From assembly GCA_038225855.1 (NCBI GenBank), contig JBBRQU010000003.1, forward strand, positions 96,780-160,779: a stretch of DNA of 64,000 nt, written 5' to 3'. Position 1 is the first letter of the stretch; the number at the start of each line of letters is the position of its first letter. This DNA is from CAHJXF01 sp038225855 (lineage in GTDB: Bacteria; Pseudomonadota; Gammaproteobacteria; Burkholderiales; Burkholderiaceae_D). The notes beneath the pieces were generated by a model that did no database searches, was not told where the DNA came from, and worked only from the letters and a program-made list of their open reading frames with translations. The translations under genes were made by a program, and so were the position numbers. Shown here piece by piece: positions 10,963 through 19,438 of this stretch.

Positions 10963-11292
10963 ATGGAGATTCACGCATTGAGCGCACCCGATCTCGCTTC
11001 GTGGCTTGCCGACATGGCGCGGCCGCGTCCGCTGCTGCTGGACGTGCGCGAACCCTGGGAGTTCGCGACCTGCCGACTCGACGAGTCGCATTCGATTCCG
11101 ATGAGCGACGTGCCTGCGCGCATCGAGGAGATCGACCTCGACGCGCCCATCGTCTGCATCTGTCATCACGGTGCGCGCAGCATGCAGGTCGCCGCTTTTC
11201 TCGCGGCGCGCGGCGCGCGCGACGTGCACAACCTCACCGGCGGCGTAGCGGCATGGGCCCATCAGGTCGATCCGTCGTTCCCGATCTATTGA
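10963..11292 (+). CDS. Rhodanese-domain sulfurtransferase
   Basis: Single rhodanese domain of 109 residues, likely cytosolic, moving sulfane sulfur via a persulfide cysteine. The active-site loop is CHHGARS, preceded by the LLDVREPWEF motif and followed by the C-terminal NLTGGVAAWA motif. It lies 17 bases after the methyltransferase and just before the TolC-like gene, probably in one transcript. The physiological sulfur donor and acceptor cannot be told from the sequence. Confidence 0.92.
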   Translation: MEIHALSAPDLASWLADMARPRPLLLDVREPWEFATCRLDESHSIPMSDVPARIEEIDLDAPIVCICHHGARSMQVAAFLAARGARDVHNLTGGVAAWAHQVDPSFPIY

Positions 11293-11401
11293 TGGTCCGC
11301 GCTCGAAGCCTTTGACCCTCCCGATTTCTTTCTTCAACGAATCCGACGACCGCGCGATGCGAGACCCACACTTCAATCATTCCACGCGCGAGTGGCGCTC
11401 G

Positions 11402-12733
11402 ATGCTTCCTCGCATTTGCGCCAACGCGGCGATGGCCCTCGCGATCGGCCTGATCGGCCACGCGGCAAGCGCCGCCGACTTGATCCAGACGTATCGCGAC
11501 GCCGCAGCCAACGACGCGCAATACGCGTCCGCGCGCAACCTGCTGCTGGCCGGTCGCGAGCGTTTTCCGCAAGGATTGTCGCTGCTCTTGCCGCAGATCA
11601 ACGGCGCCGCGTCGGGCTCGCGCGTCAATGCGCAGATCAGCGAACCGCAACCGTTCGGCGGCTTCTCTTCGACCTACAACCAGCGCACCTACACGCTGTC
11701 GTTGTCGCAGCCGCTGTTTCGCTGGGCCAACTATCAACAGTTCCAGCAGGGCAAGCTCAGCGTGCTCTTTTCAGAGGCGCAGTTCGCACAGGCGCAAGAG
11801 GACTTGATCGTGCGCGTCACGCAGGCCTACTTCGACGTGCTGTACGCCGAAGACAGCATCAATTACATCGTCGCGCAGAAGGCCGCGATCTCCGAGCAAC
11901 TCGCCTCGGCCAAGCGCAACTTCGAAGTCGGCACGAGCACCATCACCGACACCAACGACGCACAGGCCAAATACGATCTCGCGGTCGCGCAGGAAATTCT
12001 TTCGCGCAGCAATCTCGACATAGCGCGCGCGGCGCTCCAGCAGATCATCGGCAAGGCGCCGGGCAATCTTGCGCCGCTGGTGCGCGATGTGCAGATGTCG
12101 CCGCCGCAACCGGCCGAGATCGAGCCGTGGGTCTCCTCGGCCGAGCAGCAGAACTACCTGGTTGCGCAGAATCAGGCGAACCTCGAGATCGCCCGGCGCC
12201 AGATCCAGGTCAATCGCGCGGGGCACTACCCGACGGTCGATCTGGTGGCCTCGCGCACCTACAACAACAACGGCAACAATGGCTTTTCGGTCGTGACCTC
12301 GCAGACCAATAACGCGATCGGCCTGCAGTTGAGCGTGCCGATCTATTCGGGCGGATTCACGTCGTCGAAGGTGCGTGAAGGCATCGCACTGGCCGACAAG
12401 GCCGAGAACGATCTCGACTTTGCGCGGCGCACCGCCGCGCAAAGCGCCCGCCAGGCCTACTTCGGCGTCACCAGCGGGCTCGCACAGGTCAGGGCGCTGC
12501 AGGCCGCCGAGGTGTCGAGACAGAGCGCGCTCGACTCCAACAAGCTCGGCTATCAGGTCGGCGTGCGCATCAACATCGACGTGCTCAACGCGCAGCAGCA
12601 GCTCTACTCCACCCAGCGTGACCTGGCCCGCGCGCGTTACGACGCCCTGCTCAACGGCCTGCGCCTGAAGTCGGCCGCCGGCACGCTGACCGAGGAAGAC
12701 CTCGCGCGCATCAACGCGTTGTTGCTGCATTGA
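11402..12733 (+). CDS. tolC: TolC-family outer membrane efflux channel
   Basis: Outer membrane channel for type I secretion and RND or ABC efflux pumps. From the ATG at 11402 the product is 443 residues with a clear signal peptide (ANAAMALAIGLIGHAASA). The two OEP repeats are recognisable: LSLSQPLFRWANYQQFQQGK in the first and LSVPIYSGGFTSSKVREG in the second. Starts at 11357 or 11312 would put a polar extension before the signal. No inner-membrane pump or adaptor is encoded nearby, which fits a shared TolC. Confidence 0.92.
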   Translation: MLPRICANAAMALAIGLIGHAASAADLIQTYRDAAANDAQYASARNLLLAGRERFPQGLSLLLPQINGAASGSRVNAQISEPQPFGGFSSTYNQRTYTLSLSQPLFRWANYQQFQQGKLSVLFSEAQFAQAQEDLIVRVTQAYFDVLYAEDSINYIVAQKAAISEQLASAKRNFEVGTSTITDTNDAQAKYDLAVAQEILSRSNLDIARAALQQIIGKAPGNLAPLVRDVQMSPPQPAEIEPWVSSAEQQNYLVAQNQANLEIARRQIQVNRAGHYPTVDLVASRTYNNNGNNGFSVVTSQTNNAIGLQLSVPIYSGGFTSSKVREGIALADKAENDLDFARRTAAQSARQAYFGVTSGLAQVRALQAAEVSRQSALDSNKLGYQVGVRINIDVLNAQQQLYSTQRDLARARYDALLNGLRLKSAAGTLTEEDLARINALLLH

Positions 12734-12739
12734 AACCCA

Positions 12740-12818
12740 TGTCATTCCGAGAGTAGCGAGGAATCTCAGGCACTCTGATATGCGAGGTGGACAAGATTCC
12801 TCGCTGCGCTCGGAATGA
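12740..12818. repeat. Inverted repeat, GTCATTCCGAG family
   Basis: GTCATTCCGAG..AGCGAGGAATCT on one side and AGATTCCTCGCTGCGCTCGG..AATGAC on the other, about 25 bases apart, directly after tolC. It differs in sequence from the CCCGCGAAAGCGGG family. A terminator role is possible; a scrap of the same sequence (ATCGGAATGACAAGC) occurs near 18114. Confidence 0.75.
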
Positions 12819-12908
12819 CAAAGCTTGGCGCAACGGAATAGAACATCGCTCGCGCGCGTTCGCTTTTCGATGACCGGCATCCAGCCGATCGCGCATCAGG
12901 GACGAATA

Positions 12909-13322
12909 ATGAGTATTCATGTATCGCGCATATTGCAACGACAAGCCTCGCGTTTCCTTGCTTTCCTTTCCGCCATCGTGCTCGCCGCATGCGCCTCCAT
13001 GAGCGACGGCATGATGCCCGCCATGGTTGCCGATGGTGCGATGACCAACACCGCCGGCCTGACTCTCTACACCTTCGACAAGGACATGGCGGGCAACGGC
13101 AAGAGCGTCTGCAACGGCCCCTGCGTCGCCATCTGGCCCGCGTTCGCCGCGCCGGCCGAGGCGAAGGCAGCCGGTGGCTGGAGCGTCGTGACGCGCGACG
13201 ACGGTGCGCGCCAGTGGGCATACAAGGGCAAGCCGCTCTACACATTCGCGCGCGACGCGAAGCCGGGCGACCGCACCGGGGACGGCTTCAACAACAACCT
13301 CTGGCACGTCGCGCGACCGTGA
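12909..13322 (+). CDS. COG4315-type secreted-repeat lipoprotein
   Basis: Small lipoprotein of 137 residues with lipobox LAAC and the repeat family known as secreted repeat of unknown function (PF03640). The two repeats are seen as NTAGLTLYTFDKDMAGNGKS with CNGPCVAIWPAF, and QWAYKGKPLYTFARDAKPGD. The two cysteines of CNGPC are conserved in the family. It is encoded just before an ECF sigma factor and its membrane anti-sigma; such lipoproteins are often in ECF-controlled sets, so it may be the sigma factor's target. The ATG at 12909 gives the complete signal. Confidence 0.85.
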   Translation: MSIHVSRILQRQASRFLAFLSAIVLAACASMSDGMMPAMVADGAMTNTAGLTLYTFDKDMAGNGKSVCNGPCVAIWPAFAAPAEAKAAGGWSVVTRDDGARQWAYKGKPLYTFARDAKPGDRTGDGFNNNLWHVARP

Positions 13323-13373
13323 TCGCATCGAGCACGATGATCGGTTCGGTCGCGTCGCGATGAGTCGCATGTC

Positions 13374-13940
13374 ATGAGCTTCAGCGGCGCGGACCTCGAA
13401 GCCCTGATTCCGCGCCTGCGTCGCTACGCGTGCGCGTTGGCGCGGCATCCGGTGCGCGCCGACGACCTGGTGCAGGACGCGCTCGAACGCGCGTGGTCGC
13501 GCCGCAAGCAATGGCAGCGCGGCACCGATCTGCGCGCATGGGTGTTCGCGATCCTGCACAACGTGTTCATCAGCGAATTGCGCCGCTTCGCCATACGCGG
13601 CTATGACGCCGAACCGATCGACATCGAAGACTACGTCGATGCAGGCACGGCAAGCGCCAACGACGCGGGCTCGATGCTCGACCTGGAACGCGGTCTCGCC
13701 GCTTTATCGGCCGAACAACGCGCCGTGGTGCTGCTGGTCGGGCTCGAAGATCTCGGCTATCGCGAAACCGCCGAAGTCCTCGGCATCCCGATCGGGACCG
13801 TCATGTCGCGACTCGCTCGCGGACGCGCGCGCCTGCGCGAACTGATGGAGGGTGGGTCACCGGTGCATCGCGAGAATCCTTCGTCGTCGCGCGCCGATCC
13901 GCCGATTCCTCTGCAAGTGATCCGCCGGGACATCCACTGA
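13374..13940 (+). CDS. ECF RNA polymerase sigma factor
   Basis: Extracytoplasmic-function sigma factor of 188 residues. Region 2 is seen at RADDLVQDALERAWSRRKQW with RAWVFAILHNVFI, and region 4 at SAEQRAVVLLVGLEDLGYRE with the recognition helix IPIGTVMSRLARGRARLREL. The C-terminal tail after residue 160 is Pro/Ser-rich and unlike the core. It is followed after 15 bases by an anti-sigma gene, so it is probably held inactive at the membrane until an envelope or oxidative signal arrives. It resembles the RpoE-like groups of proteobacteria. Confidence 0.92.
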   Translation: MSFSGADLEALIPRLRRYACALARHPVRADDLVQDALERAWSRRKQWQRGTDLRAWVFAILHNVFISELRRFAIRGYDAEPIDIEDYVDAGTASANDAGSMLDLERGLAALSAEQRAVVLLVGLEDLGYRETAEVLGIPIGTVMSRLARGRARLRELMEGGSPVHRENPSSSRADPPIPLQVIRRDIH

Positions 13941-13955
13941 ACAACCACGAACAAC

Positions 13956-14912
13956 ATGAACGAACGCCTCGATTCCTTTCAACTTCACGCCTATGTCGAC
14001 GGCGAACTCGCGCCCGACGACGTCGTCGCGATCGAGCGCTCGCTCGCGAGCGACCCGATCGCTGCGTCCGAAGTGGCTGCATTGCGCGCGCAAAGAAGCG
14101 CGCTGCATGCGCGCTTCGACCCGCTTCTCACGGCGCCGCATCGGCTGTCGTTCGGCAACGCGCGTACCGCGGTCGCGCCATCGCGCCTGAGTGCATGGAT
14201 GTCGTCGCGCGCATGGATAGTCACGGCGGTCGCGGCAACGCTCGTGATCGGAATGGGTGTCGGGATCGCGGCCGGCTGGGCCGCGCGGGGTCATGCGGAT
14301 CTACGCAATACGATCGCGCAGCGTGCCGGCGACGGGCCATCGAATCGCGTTGGCGGCGGCATCCCCGGCGGCATACCGGACATCGCTGCAGTCGACGCGC
14401 GCCTGGGCGACTTCGTTCACGTCGCCGCCATCTCGCATGCGGTCTTCACACCCGAAGTCCGGCATCCCGTCGAAGTGCCGGCCGCAGAGGAAGCGCATCT
14501 GGTCGCATGGCTGTCCAAACGCCTCGACGCGCCGCTGGTCGTGCCGCACCTGGGCGACGCGGGCTGGAATCTGCTGGGCGGGCGGCTCCTGCCTGCGCAG
14601 GTCGGACCGATCGCGCAATTCATGTATCAGGATGGACAAGGTCGCCGCCTGACGCTCGCGGTCTCGCATGCGAAAGCCGCCGCGTCGAAAGAAGTGCCCA
14701 AAGATCCCGTCAACGAGCGCGCCAATGAGCGCGCATCGTCCGACCCTCGCGGAGCGATCGTGCCGACCGCGGCGTTTCGCATCGCCGAAGAACAGGGCAA
14801 CACCATCTTCTACTGGATAGACGCGGACTACGCGTACGCGCTGACCGGTAAGCTCGCGCGCGCGGAGATGACCGAGCTCGCGAGCCGCGTCCATCGACAG
14901 CTCGATCGTTGA
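13956..14912 (+). CDS. Transmembrane anti-sigma factor
   Basis: Single-pass membrane protein of 318 residues. The cytoplasmic N-terminus has the zf-HC2-like anti-sigma start (LHAYVDGELAPDDVVAIERS), without the zinc-binding HXXXCXXC. A membrane segment follows at about residues 85-110 (WIVTAVAATLVIGMGVGIAAG), then a periplasmic domain of about 200 residues. The C-terminal domain (LLGGRLLPAQVGPIAQFMYQ ... FYWIDADYAYALTGKL) is the form common to proteobacterial anti-sigma proteins of this class. It directly follows the sigma gene, so its role is to sequester that sigma factor. Confidence 0.88.
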   Translation: MNERLDSFQLHAYVDGELAPDDVVAIERSLASDPIAASEVAALRAQRSALHARFDPLLTAPHRLSFGNARTAVAPSRLSAWMSSRAWIVTAVAATLVIGMGVGIAAGWAARGHADLRNTIAQRAGDGPSNRVGGGIPGGIPDIAAVDARLGDFVHVAAISHAVFTPEVRHPVEVPAAEEAHLVAWLSKRLDAPLVVPHLGDAGWNLLGGRLLPAQVGPIAQFMYQDGQGRRLTLAVSHAKAAASKEVPKDPVNERANERASSDPRGAIVPTAAFRIAEEQGNTIFYWIDADYAYALTGKLARAEMTELASRVHRQLDR

Positions 14913-14975
14913 GCGTCACCGTACCAGCCGATCGAAGCGTGGCACAGTGGCGCCTCGCCATCCCGTGTCGGCTCC

Positions 14976-15668
14976 ATGAACATCGCACACCTGCGCAGCA
15001 CTTACCGTCGCGCCACGCTCGCGGAAAGCGACGTCGATGCGGATCCCTTCGTGCAGTTCGATCGATGGTTGAAGGAGGCGATCGCATCGGCGGCGCTGGA
15101 GCCCACCGCGATGACGCTCGCGACCGTCGATAACGCAGGACGGCCCTCGGCGCGCGTGGTGTTGTTGAAGGGGCTCGACGTCCCATTCGCACTTGCGAAC
15201 GCATCGCGTCGCGGCTTCGTCTGGTTTACCAATTACGAGAGTCGCAAGGGACGCGACCTCGCATCGCGCGACCAGGCCGCGCTCTGTTTCTTCTGGCCCG
15301 AACTCGAACGTCAGGTGCGCATCGAAGGTCGCGTCGAGATGACGAGTGCCGAAGAATCGGATCGCTATTTCGAAACGCGGCCGATCGATTCACGCATCGC
15401 CGCGTGGGCTTCGCCGCAGAGCGAAGTGATCGCCTCGCGTGTGGAGATCGAGGCGCGCGAGCGCGAGCATCGTGCGCGCTTTCACGTGTCGGACGATGCG
15501 GTGTCAGTCAACATCCCTCGCCCGCCTCACTGGGGCGGCTATCGTCTGGTTCCCGACCTGATCGAATTCTGGCAGGGACGCCCGTCGCGCCTGCACGACC
15601 GCATCGTCTATCGCGGCATGGATGACGACAACGCGGGCTCGTGGACCATCGCGCGGCTCGCGCCATAA
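14976..15668 (+). CDS. pdxH: Pyridoxamine 5'-phosphate oxidase
   Basis: FMN enzyme that oxidises pyridoxamine or pyridoxine phosphate to PLP in vitamin B6 salvage and synthesis. The 230-residue protein has the usual FMN-binding segments (PSARVVLLKGLD, FVWFTNYESRKGRDL, AALCFFWPELERQVRIEG), the RPIDSRIAAWASPQSEVI motif and the C-terminal PPHWGGYRLVPDLIEFWQGR with substrate-contacting residues. Length and start are standard. It is followed by a REP-like repeat and converges on msrA. Confidence 0.96.
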   Translation: MNIAHLRSTYRRATLAESDVDADPFVQFDRWLKEAIASAALEPTAMTLATVDNAGRPSARVVLLKGLDVPFALANASRRGFVWFTNYESRKGRDLASRDQAALCFFWPELERQVRIEGRVEMTSAEESDRYFETRPIDSRIAAWASPQSEVIASRVEIEAREREHRARFHVSDDAVSVNIPRPPHWGGYRLVPDLIEFWQGRPSRLHDRIVYRGMDDDNAGSWTIARLAP

Positions 15669-15674
15669 CGCCCA

Positions 15675-15758
15675 TCGTTCCCGCGAAAGCGGGAATCCAG
15701 TGTCTTTCGCAACCCGTCGCACGTCACGCCGCCGGGTTCCCGCTTTCGCGGGAACGAC
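15675..15758. repeat. REP-like inverted repeat
   Basis: Paired hairpins CGTTCCCGCGAAAGCGGGAA and TTCCCGCTTTCGCGGGAACG, in opposite orientation, in the gap between convergent pdxH and msrA. Same family as the copies at 6911 and 51246. Confidence 0.82.
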
Positions 15759-15764
15759 AAACTC

Positions 15765-16328
15765 TTACTTCCGCATCTCGCTCCAGGTCTTCCTGAACTT
15801 CGCGACCTTCGGTCCCACCACTGCCGCGCAATATCCCTGATTGGGATTGTTCGGAAAATATTCCTGGTGGTAAGCCTCGGCGCGGTAATAGACCGGAGCG
15901 GCGTCGAGCTGCGTGACGACCTTCGACGGCCACGCCCGCGCGACTTCTTCGATCACGTCCTTCGCAGTCTCCTGCTGCTCGGGCGAGTGATAGAAGATCA
16001 CCGACCGATATTGCGTACCGGCATCCGCGCCCTGGCGATTGAGCGTGGTCGGATCGTGAATCGTGAAGAAGACTTCGAGGATCTGCCGATAGGTGATGAC
16101 CTTCGGATCGAACTCGATGCGCACCACCTCGGCATGGCCGGTCGTGCCCGAACAGACCGCGTTGTAGCTCGGGTTCGCGCTCGTGCCGCCGGAGTATCCC
16201 GACTCGACGTCGACGACGCCCTTCAAGTCCATGTAGACCGCTTCGGTACACCAGAAGCAGCCGCCACCGAGCGTGGCGAATTCGTGGCCCGGACGCGGCG
16301 TGTCGGCGAGTGGGTGAGCGATGGACAT
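15765..16328 (-). CDS. msrA: Peptide methionine sulfoxide reductase MsrA
   Basis: Reduces methionine-S-sulfoxide in proteins, repairing oxidative damage. The 187-residue protein has the MsrA active site GCFWC with the catalytic Cys at residue 24, the GYSGG motif, and a resolving-type cysteine near the C-terminus (NQGYCAAVV). There is no signal peptide, so it is cytosolic. No msrB is adjacent. Its stop lies next to a REP-like repeat. Confidence 0.96.
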   Translation of the reverse strand: MSIAHPLADTPRPGHEFATLGGGCFWCTEAVYMDLKGVVDVESGYSGGTSANPSYNAVCSGTTGHAEVVRIEFDPKVITYRQILEVFFTIHDPTTLNRQGADAGTQYRSVIFYHSPEQQETAKDVIEEVARAWPSKVVTQLDAAPVYYRAEAYHQEYFPNNPNQGYCAAVVGPKVAKFRKTWSEMRK

Positions 16329-16437
16329 GCGGACTCCTCGAAGATGGGTTGATGAAAGACAGTCGCTGCGATGCCGTCAACCTTACAACGCTGTGCATGT
16401 GGCGACGAGCGCGTCGAATCCAAGCTGCTCGTCGCCC

Positions 16438-17994
16438 TCAATCGATCAATCGTTTGCGCAGCAGATGCGCCTGCACCTTGCCCATCGCGTTGCGCGGCAG
16501 GCGATCGATGAACACGATGCGTCTAGGATGCTTGAAGCGCGCGAGCTTGCCGTCGAATGCCGCGGCGATGGCGGCCGCATCTTCGGCATCATCGAACGCG
16601 AACGCGTCGGCGTCGCTCGCGCGGACCACGAACGCCGCCGGCACTTCGCCCCAGCGCTCGTCGGGCACGCCGATCACGGCCGCTTCGGCGATGCCGCCCA
16701 TCGCGAGCAACACGTCTTCGAGCTCGGCGGGATAGATGTTCTCGCCGCCCGAGATGATCAGATCGCGAGCGCGGCCGACGACTTCGATGCAGCCCTCGTT
16801 ATCGCGGCGCGCGAGGTCGCCGGTCGCGAACCAGCCGTCGCGAAAACTCTCTGCTGCGGACTCGCGCCAATAGCCCTTCATCACGTTCGGTGCGCGCACC
16901 AGGATCTCGCCGACCGCGCCGACCGCGACATCGACTTCCCGGTCGATGCCCGCGGCATCGACCACACGTACCGACTGCTCGAAGCACGGCCAGCCCGCGA
17001 AGCCCGGCTTGCCTCGCGCGTCCCCGGCCTTGAGCGCGACCGTCACGGGTCCGGTTTCGGTCGCACCATAGATCTGCCCGAGCGGCACGTCGCGCGCATG
17101 CACGGCGTCGATCAGCGAGCGCGGGATGGTCGACGAGCCGGCCATGATCACGCGCAGGCACGACAGGTCGGTGGTCGGCCACGCGGGATGCGCGATCGCG
17201 GCGCGCAAGGTGGCAGGCACCATCAGCGTCAGCGTCGGTCGCATCGATGCGATGGCAGCCAGCCACGCGCCCGCATCGAAGCGTGGATGCAGGATCACCT
17301 GCGCGCCGGCGAGCAATGCCGGCAGCGTCTGGATGCACAGGCCGCCGACATGAAACAGCGGCAGCACCGTCAGCACGCGATCGTGTTCGCTCATCTCGTG
17401 GGCGGCGATCGAAGCGCGGACGTTCGCGAGCATGCCGCGATGCGTGTGCAGCGCCCCCTTGGGGGCGCCGGTCGTGCCCGAGGTGTAGGCGAGCAAGAGC
17501 GGCGCATCGATGCCGACCGCCTCGGCGTCGTCTGCGTCCACTGACGACGAGTCATCGTCTGCAAGCAGGGCTTCGATCGCATGCACGCGGGGCTGCGTCG
17601 CCGCGCTCTCTTCGGCTGACGGGGATCGCGACGACGCCAGCGTCAGCGCCGCGCTGCCAGTCTCGCGATGCTCGGCATCGGTCACGAGCGCATGCAACTG
17701 CGCATGTGCCACGATGGCTGCGAGTTCAGGCACCGCGAGCCGCGTGTTGAGCGGAACGAACACAGCGCCGATGCGCGCAAGCGCGAACAGCAGCACCAGT
17801 TCTTCGAATCGATTGGCGCCGAGGTACGCGACCCGATCGCCATGGCGCACGTCCCATGTCCCGCGCAGGCGCGCGCTCGCAAGAACGATCGCGTCGCGCA
17901 ACTGTCCGCGCGTCAGCGTGCGGCCTTCGGCATGCAAGGCGATGCGATCCGGACCCGCGTTCAGGCGCGCATCGAGCGCAGCCGCGACGTTCAT
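16438..17994 (-). CDS. AMP-forming acyl-CoA synthetase (acid-CoA ligase)
   Basis: Activates a carboxylic acid to its CoA thioester via an acyl-adenylate. The 518-residue protein has the AMP-binding motif AYTSGTTGAPKGALHTH, the IYGATETGPV motif, GWFATGDLARRDNEGCIEVVGR, and the C-terminal catalytic lysine region PRNAMGKVQAHLL. It resembles the MenE/fatty-acid ligase class more than benzoate-CoA ligases, so the substrate is open. A frame opening at 18033 adds REP-derived residues; MNVAAALDARL is preferred. It is last in a four-gene minus-strand run with an acyl-CoA dehydrogenase, a hydrolase and a NicX-like dioxygenase. Confidence 0.88.
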   Translation of the reverse strand: MNVAAALDARLNAGPDRIALHAEGRTLTRGQLRDAIVLASARLRGTWDVRHGDRVAYLGANRFEELVLLFALARIGAVFVPLNTRLAVPELAAIVAHAQLHALVTDAEHRETGSAALTLASSRSPSAEESAATQPRVHAIEALLADDDSSSVDADDAEAVGIDAPLLLAYTSGTTGAPKGALHTHRGMLANVRASIAAHEMSEHDRVLTVLPLFHVGGLCIQTLPALLAGAQVILHPRFDAGAWLAAIASMRPTLTLMVPATLRAAIAHPAWPTTDLSCLRVIMAGSSTIPRSLIDAVHARDVPLGQIYGATETGPVTVALKAGDARGKPGFAGWPCFEQSVRVVDAAGIDREVDVAVGAVGEILVRAPNVMKGYWRESAAESFRDGWFATGDLARRDNEGCIEVVGRARDLIISGGENIYPAELEDVLLAMGGIAEAAVIGVPDERWGEVPAAFVVRASDADAFAFDDAEDAAAIAAAFDGKLARFKHPRRIVFIDRLPRNAMGKVQAHLLRKRLID

Positions 17995-18005
17995 GGTGAT
18001 GTTGC

Positions 18006-18092
18006 CGTCTTCCCGGCGAAGGCCGGGACCCAAGTTGCTTCGACGGACGCGAGTACGACGGACTTGGACCCCGGCCTTCGCCGGGGCGACGG
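18006..18092. repeat. REP-like inverted repeat
   Basis: Variant of the same family: CGTCTTCCCGGCGAAGGCCG on one side and CCCCGGCCTTCGCCGGGGCG on the other. It lies in the 135-base gap between the acyl-CoA dehydrogenase stop and the CoA ligase start, both on the minus strand, so it may attenuate read-through inside the cluster. Confidence 0.78.
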
Positions 18093-18129
18093 TGCAGAGA
18101 TCGCTACGCTCATCGGAATGACAAGCCTA

Positions 18130-19425
18130 TCAATCCTTCTCGCCCGCTTCGTACAACGCTTCACGTCCGATGCGATCCATGCACAACTCTGCGGTCCACG
18201 GCAGCATCAGCGCGCCGCAGCGGCTGTCGCGATACAGGCGTTCCAGCGGCAGGTGCTTCATCATCGCCTGGCCGCCGCAGGTGCGCAGCGCGAGACGTGC
18301 GATGTCGTTGGCGCCTTCCATCACGGTGTAGTGCGCGGCATAAAGACGCAGCCGTTCGTCCTTCGACGGATTCGGTTTGGCTTCGCAGATCGTGCGCCAG
18401 AACATCGAGCGCATCGCTTCGAGTTGAATGCGCATCTGCGCAACCGCGATCTGCTTGGTCGGATATTGGCGGCGCTTGACGGGCGGCTCGCCCTCGACCT
18501 CGCCGCGCAGATATTTCACGGTGAAATCGTAGGCCGCATTGGCGATGCCCAGATAGGTCGGCGACAAGGTGAAGAACATGTGCGGCCAGGTCTGCGCGGC
18601 CTTGAAGTACATGCCGCGCGGCATCAGTTGTTCGTCGTCGGGAACGAACACGCTCTTGAACGTGAGGTTGCGCGACACCGTGCCGCGCATGCCCATCGGA
18701 TTCCATACACCGGAGATCGACAGGCCTTCGCTGGTTGCGGGGACCGCGATGTAAAGGGTGTCGCGCATGTCGAGCGGGGCCGCTTGTCCGTCCACATCGT
18801 CTTGCGCCTCGGTGCAGAGGATTCCGTAATAGTCGGCGGCGCCCGACAGGCTCGCCCAGATCTTTCGGCCTTCGATCACCCAGCCCGACACGCCGTCACG
18901 CATCTCATGCCTGGCGGTCGTGCCGAACGGTGCGCGACCCGCGGCCGCCGCGCTGCCTTCGGAGAACGGCTGCGCATAGAGCTTGCCGCCATCGACGACG
19001 CGTGCGAAATGCAGCGCGCGGCGGCGCGCATGTTCTTCGCGTTGCTCGTCGCTCATGGTCAACGCATCGGCGAGAGCGCCGATCCACAGCGTCGAGCAAC
19101 TGTGCATGTTGAAGGTCAACGCGGTCGCGCCGCAGGAGCGACCGATCTCGGCGGCGACCATGCAATAGGTCGCGTAGTCGGCGCCCAGACCGCCCGCCGA
19201 TTCCGGGATGCAGAGCGCGAGCATGCCGGCTGCCCGCAGGTCGTCGTAGTTGGCGAACGGGAAGGTCGCGCTGTCGTCCCACTCGTGCGCGCGCGGCGCG
19301 AACTTGGTCTCGCCGAGCTCGTGGGCGAGCGCGAGCAGGCGTCGCTGCTTCGCGCTCAACGGAATCTCGCCGATGGCGGGCACGAAGGACAACGCGGGAT
19401 CCTGCAGCAGCGTTGGAGCGCTCAT
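18130..19425 (-). CDS. Acyl-CoA dehydrogenase family protein
   Basis: FAD flavoenzyme of 431 residues that would introduce an alpha,beta double bond into a CoA thioester. Family marks include the N-terminal FANYDDLRAAGMLALCIPES, GGLGADYATYCMVAAEIGRS, and the C-terminal AHYTVMEGANDIARLALRTCGGQAM. The usual catalytic Glu before the C-terminal Arg/Gly segment is not obvious, so the chemistry could be unusual. The start MSAPTLLQDP is preferred to an upstream in-frame start at 19461. The hydrolase stop lies 13 bases before its ATG, and it runs with the CoA ligase. Confidence 0.86.
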   Translation of the reverse strand: MSAPTLLQDPALSFVPAIGEIPLSAKQRRLLALAHELGETKFAPRAHEWDDSATFPFANYDDLRAAGMLALCIPESAGGLGADYATYCMVAAEIGRSCGATALTFNMHSCSTLWIGALADALTMSDEQREEHARRRALHFARVVDGGKLYAQPFSEGSAAAAGRAPFGTTARHEMRDGVSGWVIEGRKIWASLSGAADYYGILCTEAQDDVDGQAAPLDMRDTLYIAVPATSEGLSISGVWNPMGMRGTVSRNLTFKSVFVPDDEQLMPRGMYFKAAQTWPHMFFTLSPTYLGIANAAYDFTVKYLRGEVEGEPPVKRRQYPTKQIAVAQMRIQLEAMRSMFWRTICEAKPNPSKDERLRLYAAHYTVMEGANDIARLALRTCGGQAMMKHLPLERLYRDSRCGALMLPWTAELCMDRIGREALYEAGEKD

Positions 19426-19438
19426 CGCGATCCCCTCT

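Noticed and set aside
13956..14912. Zinc-binding anti-sigma (ZAS) domain
   Set aside because: The N-terminus resembles zf-HC2 anti-sigma proteins but has no HXXXCXXC, so a zinc-binding claim is not supported.
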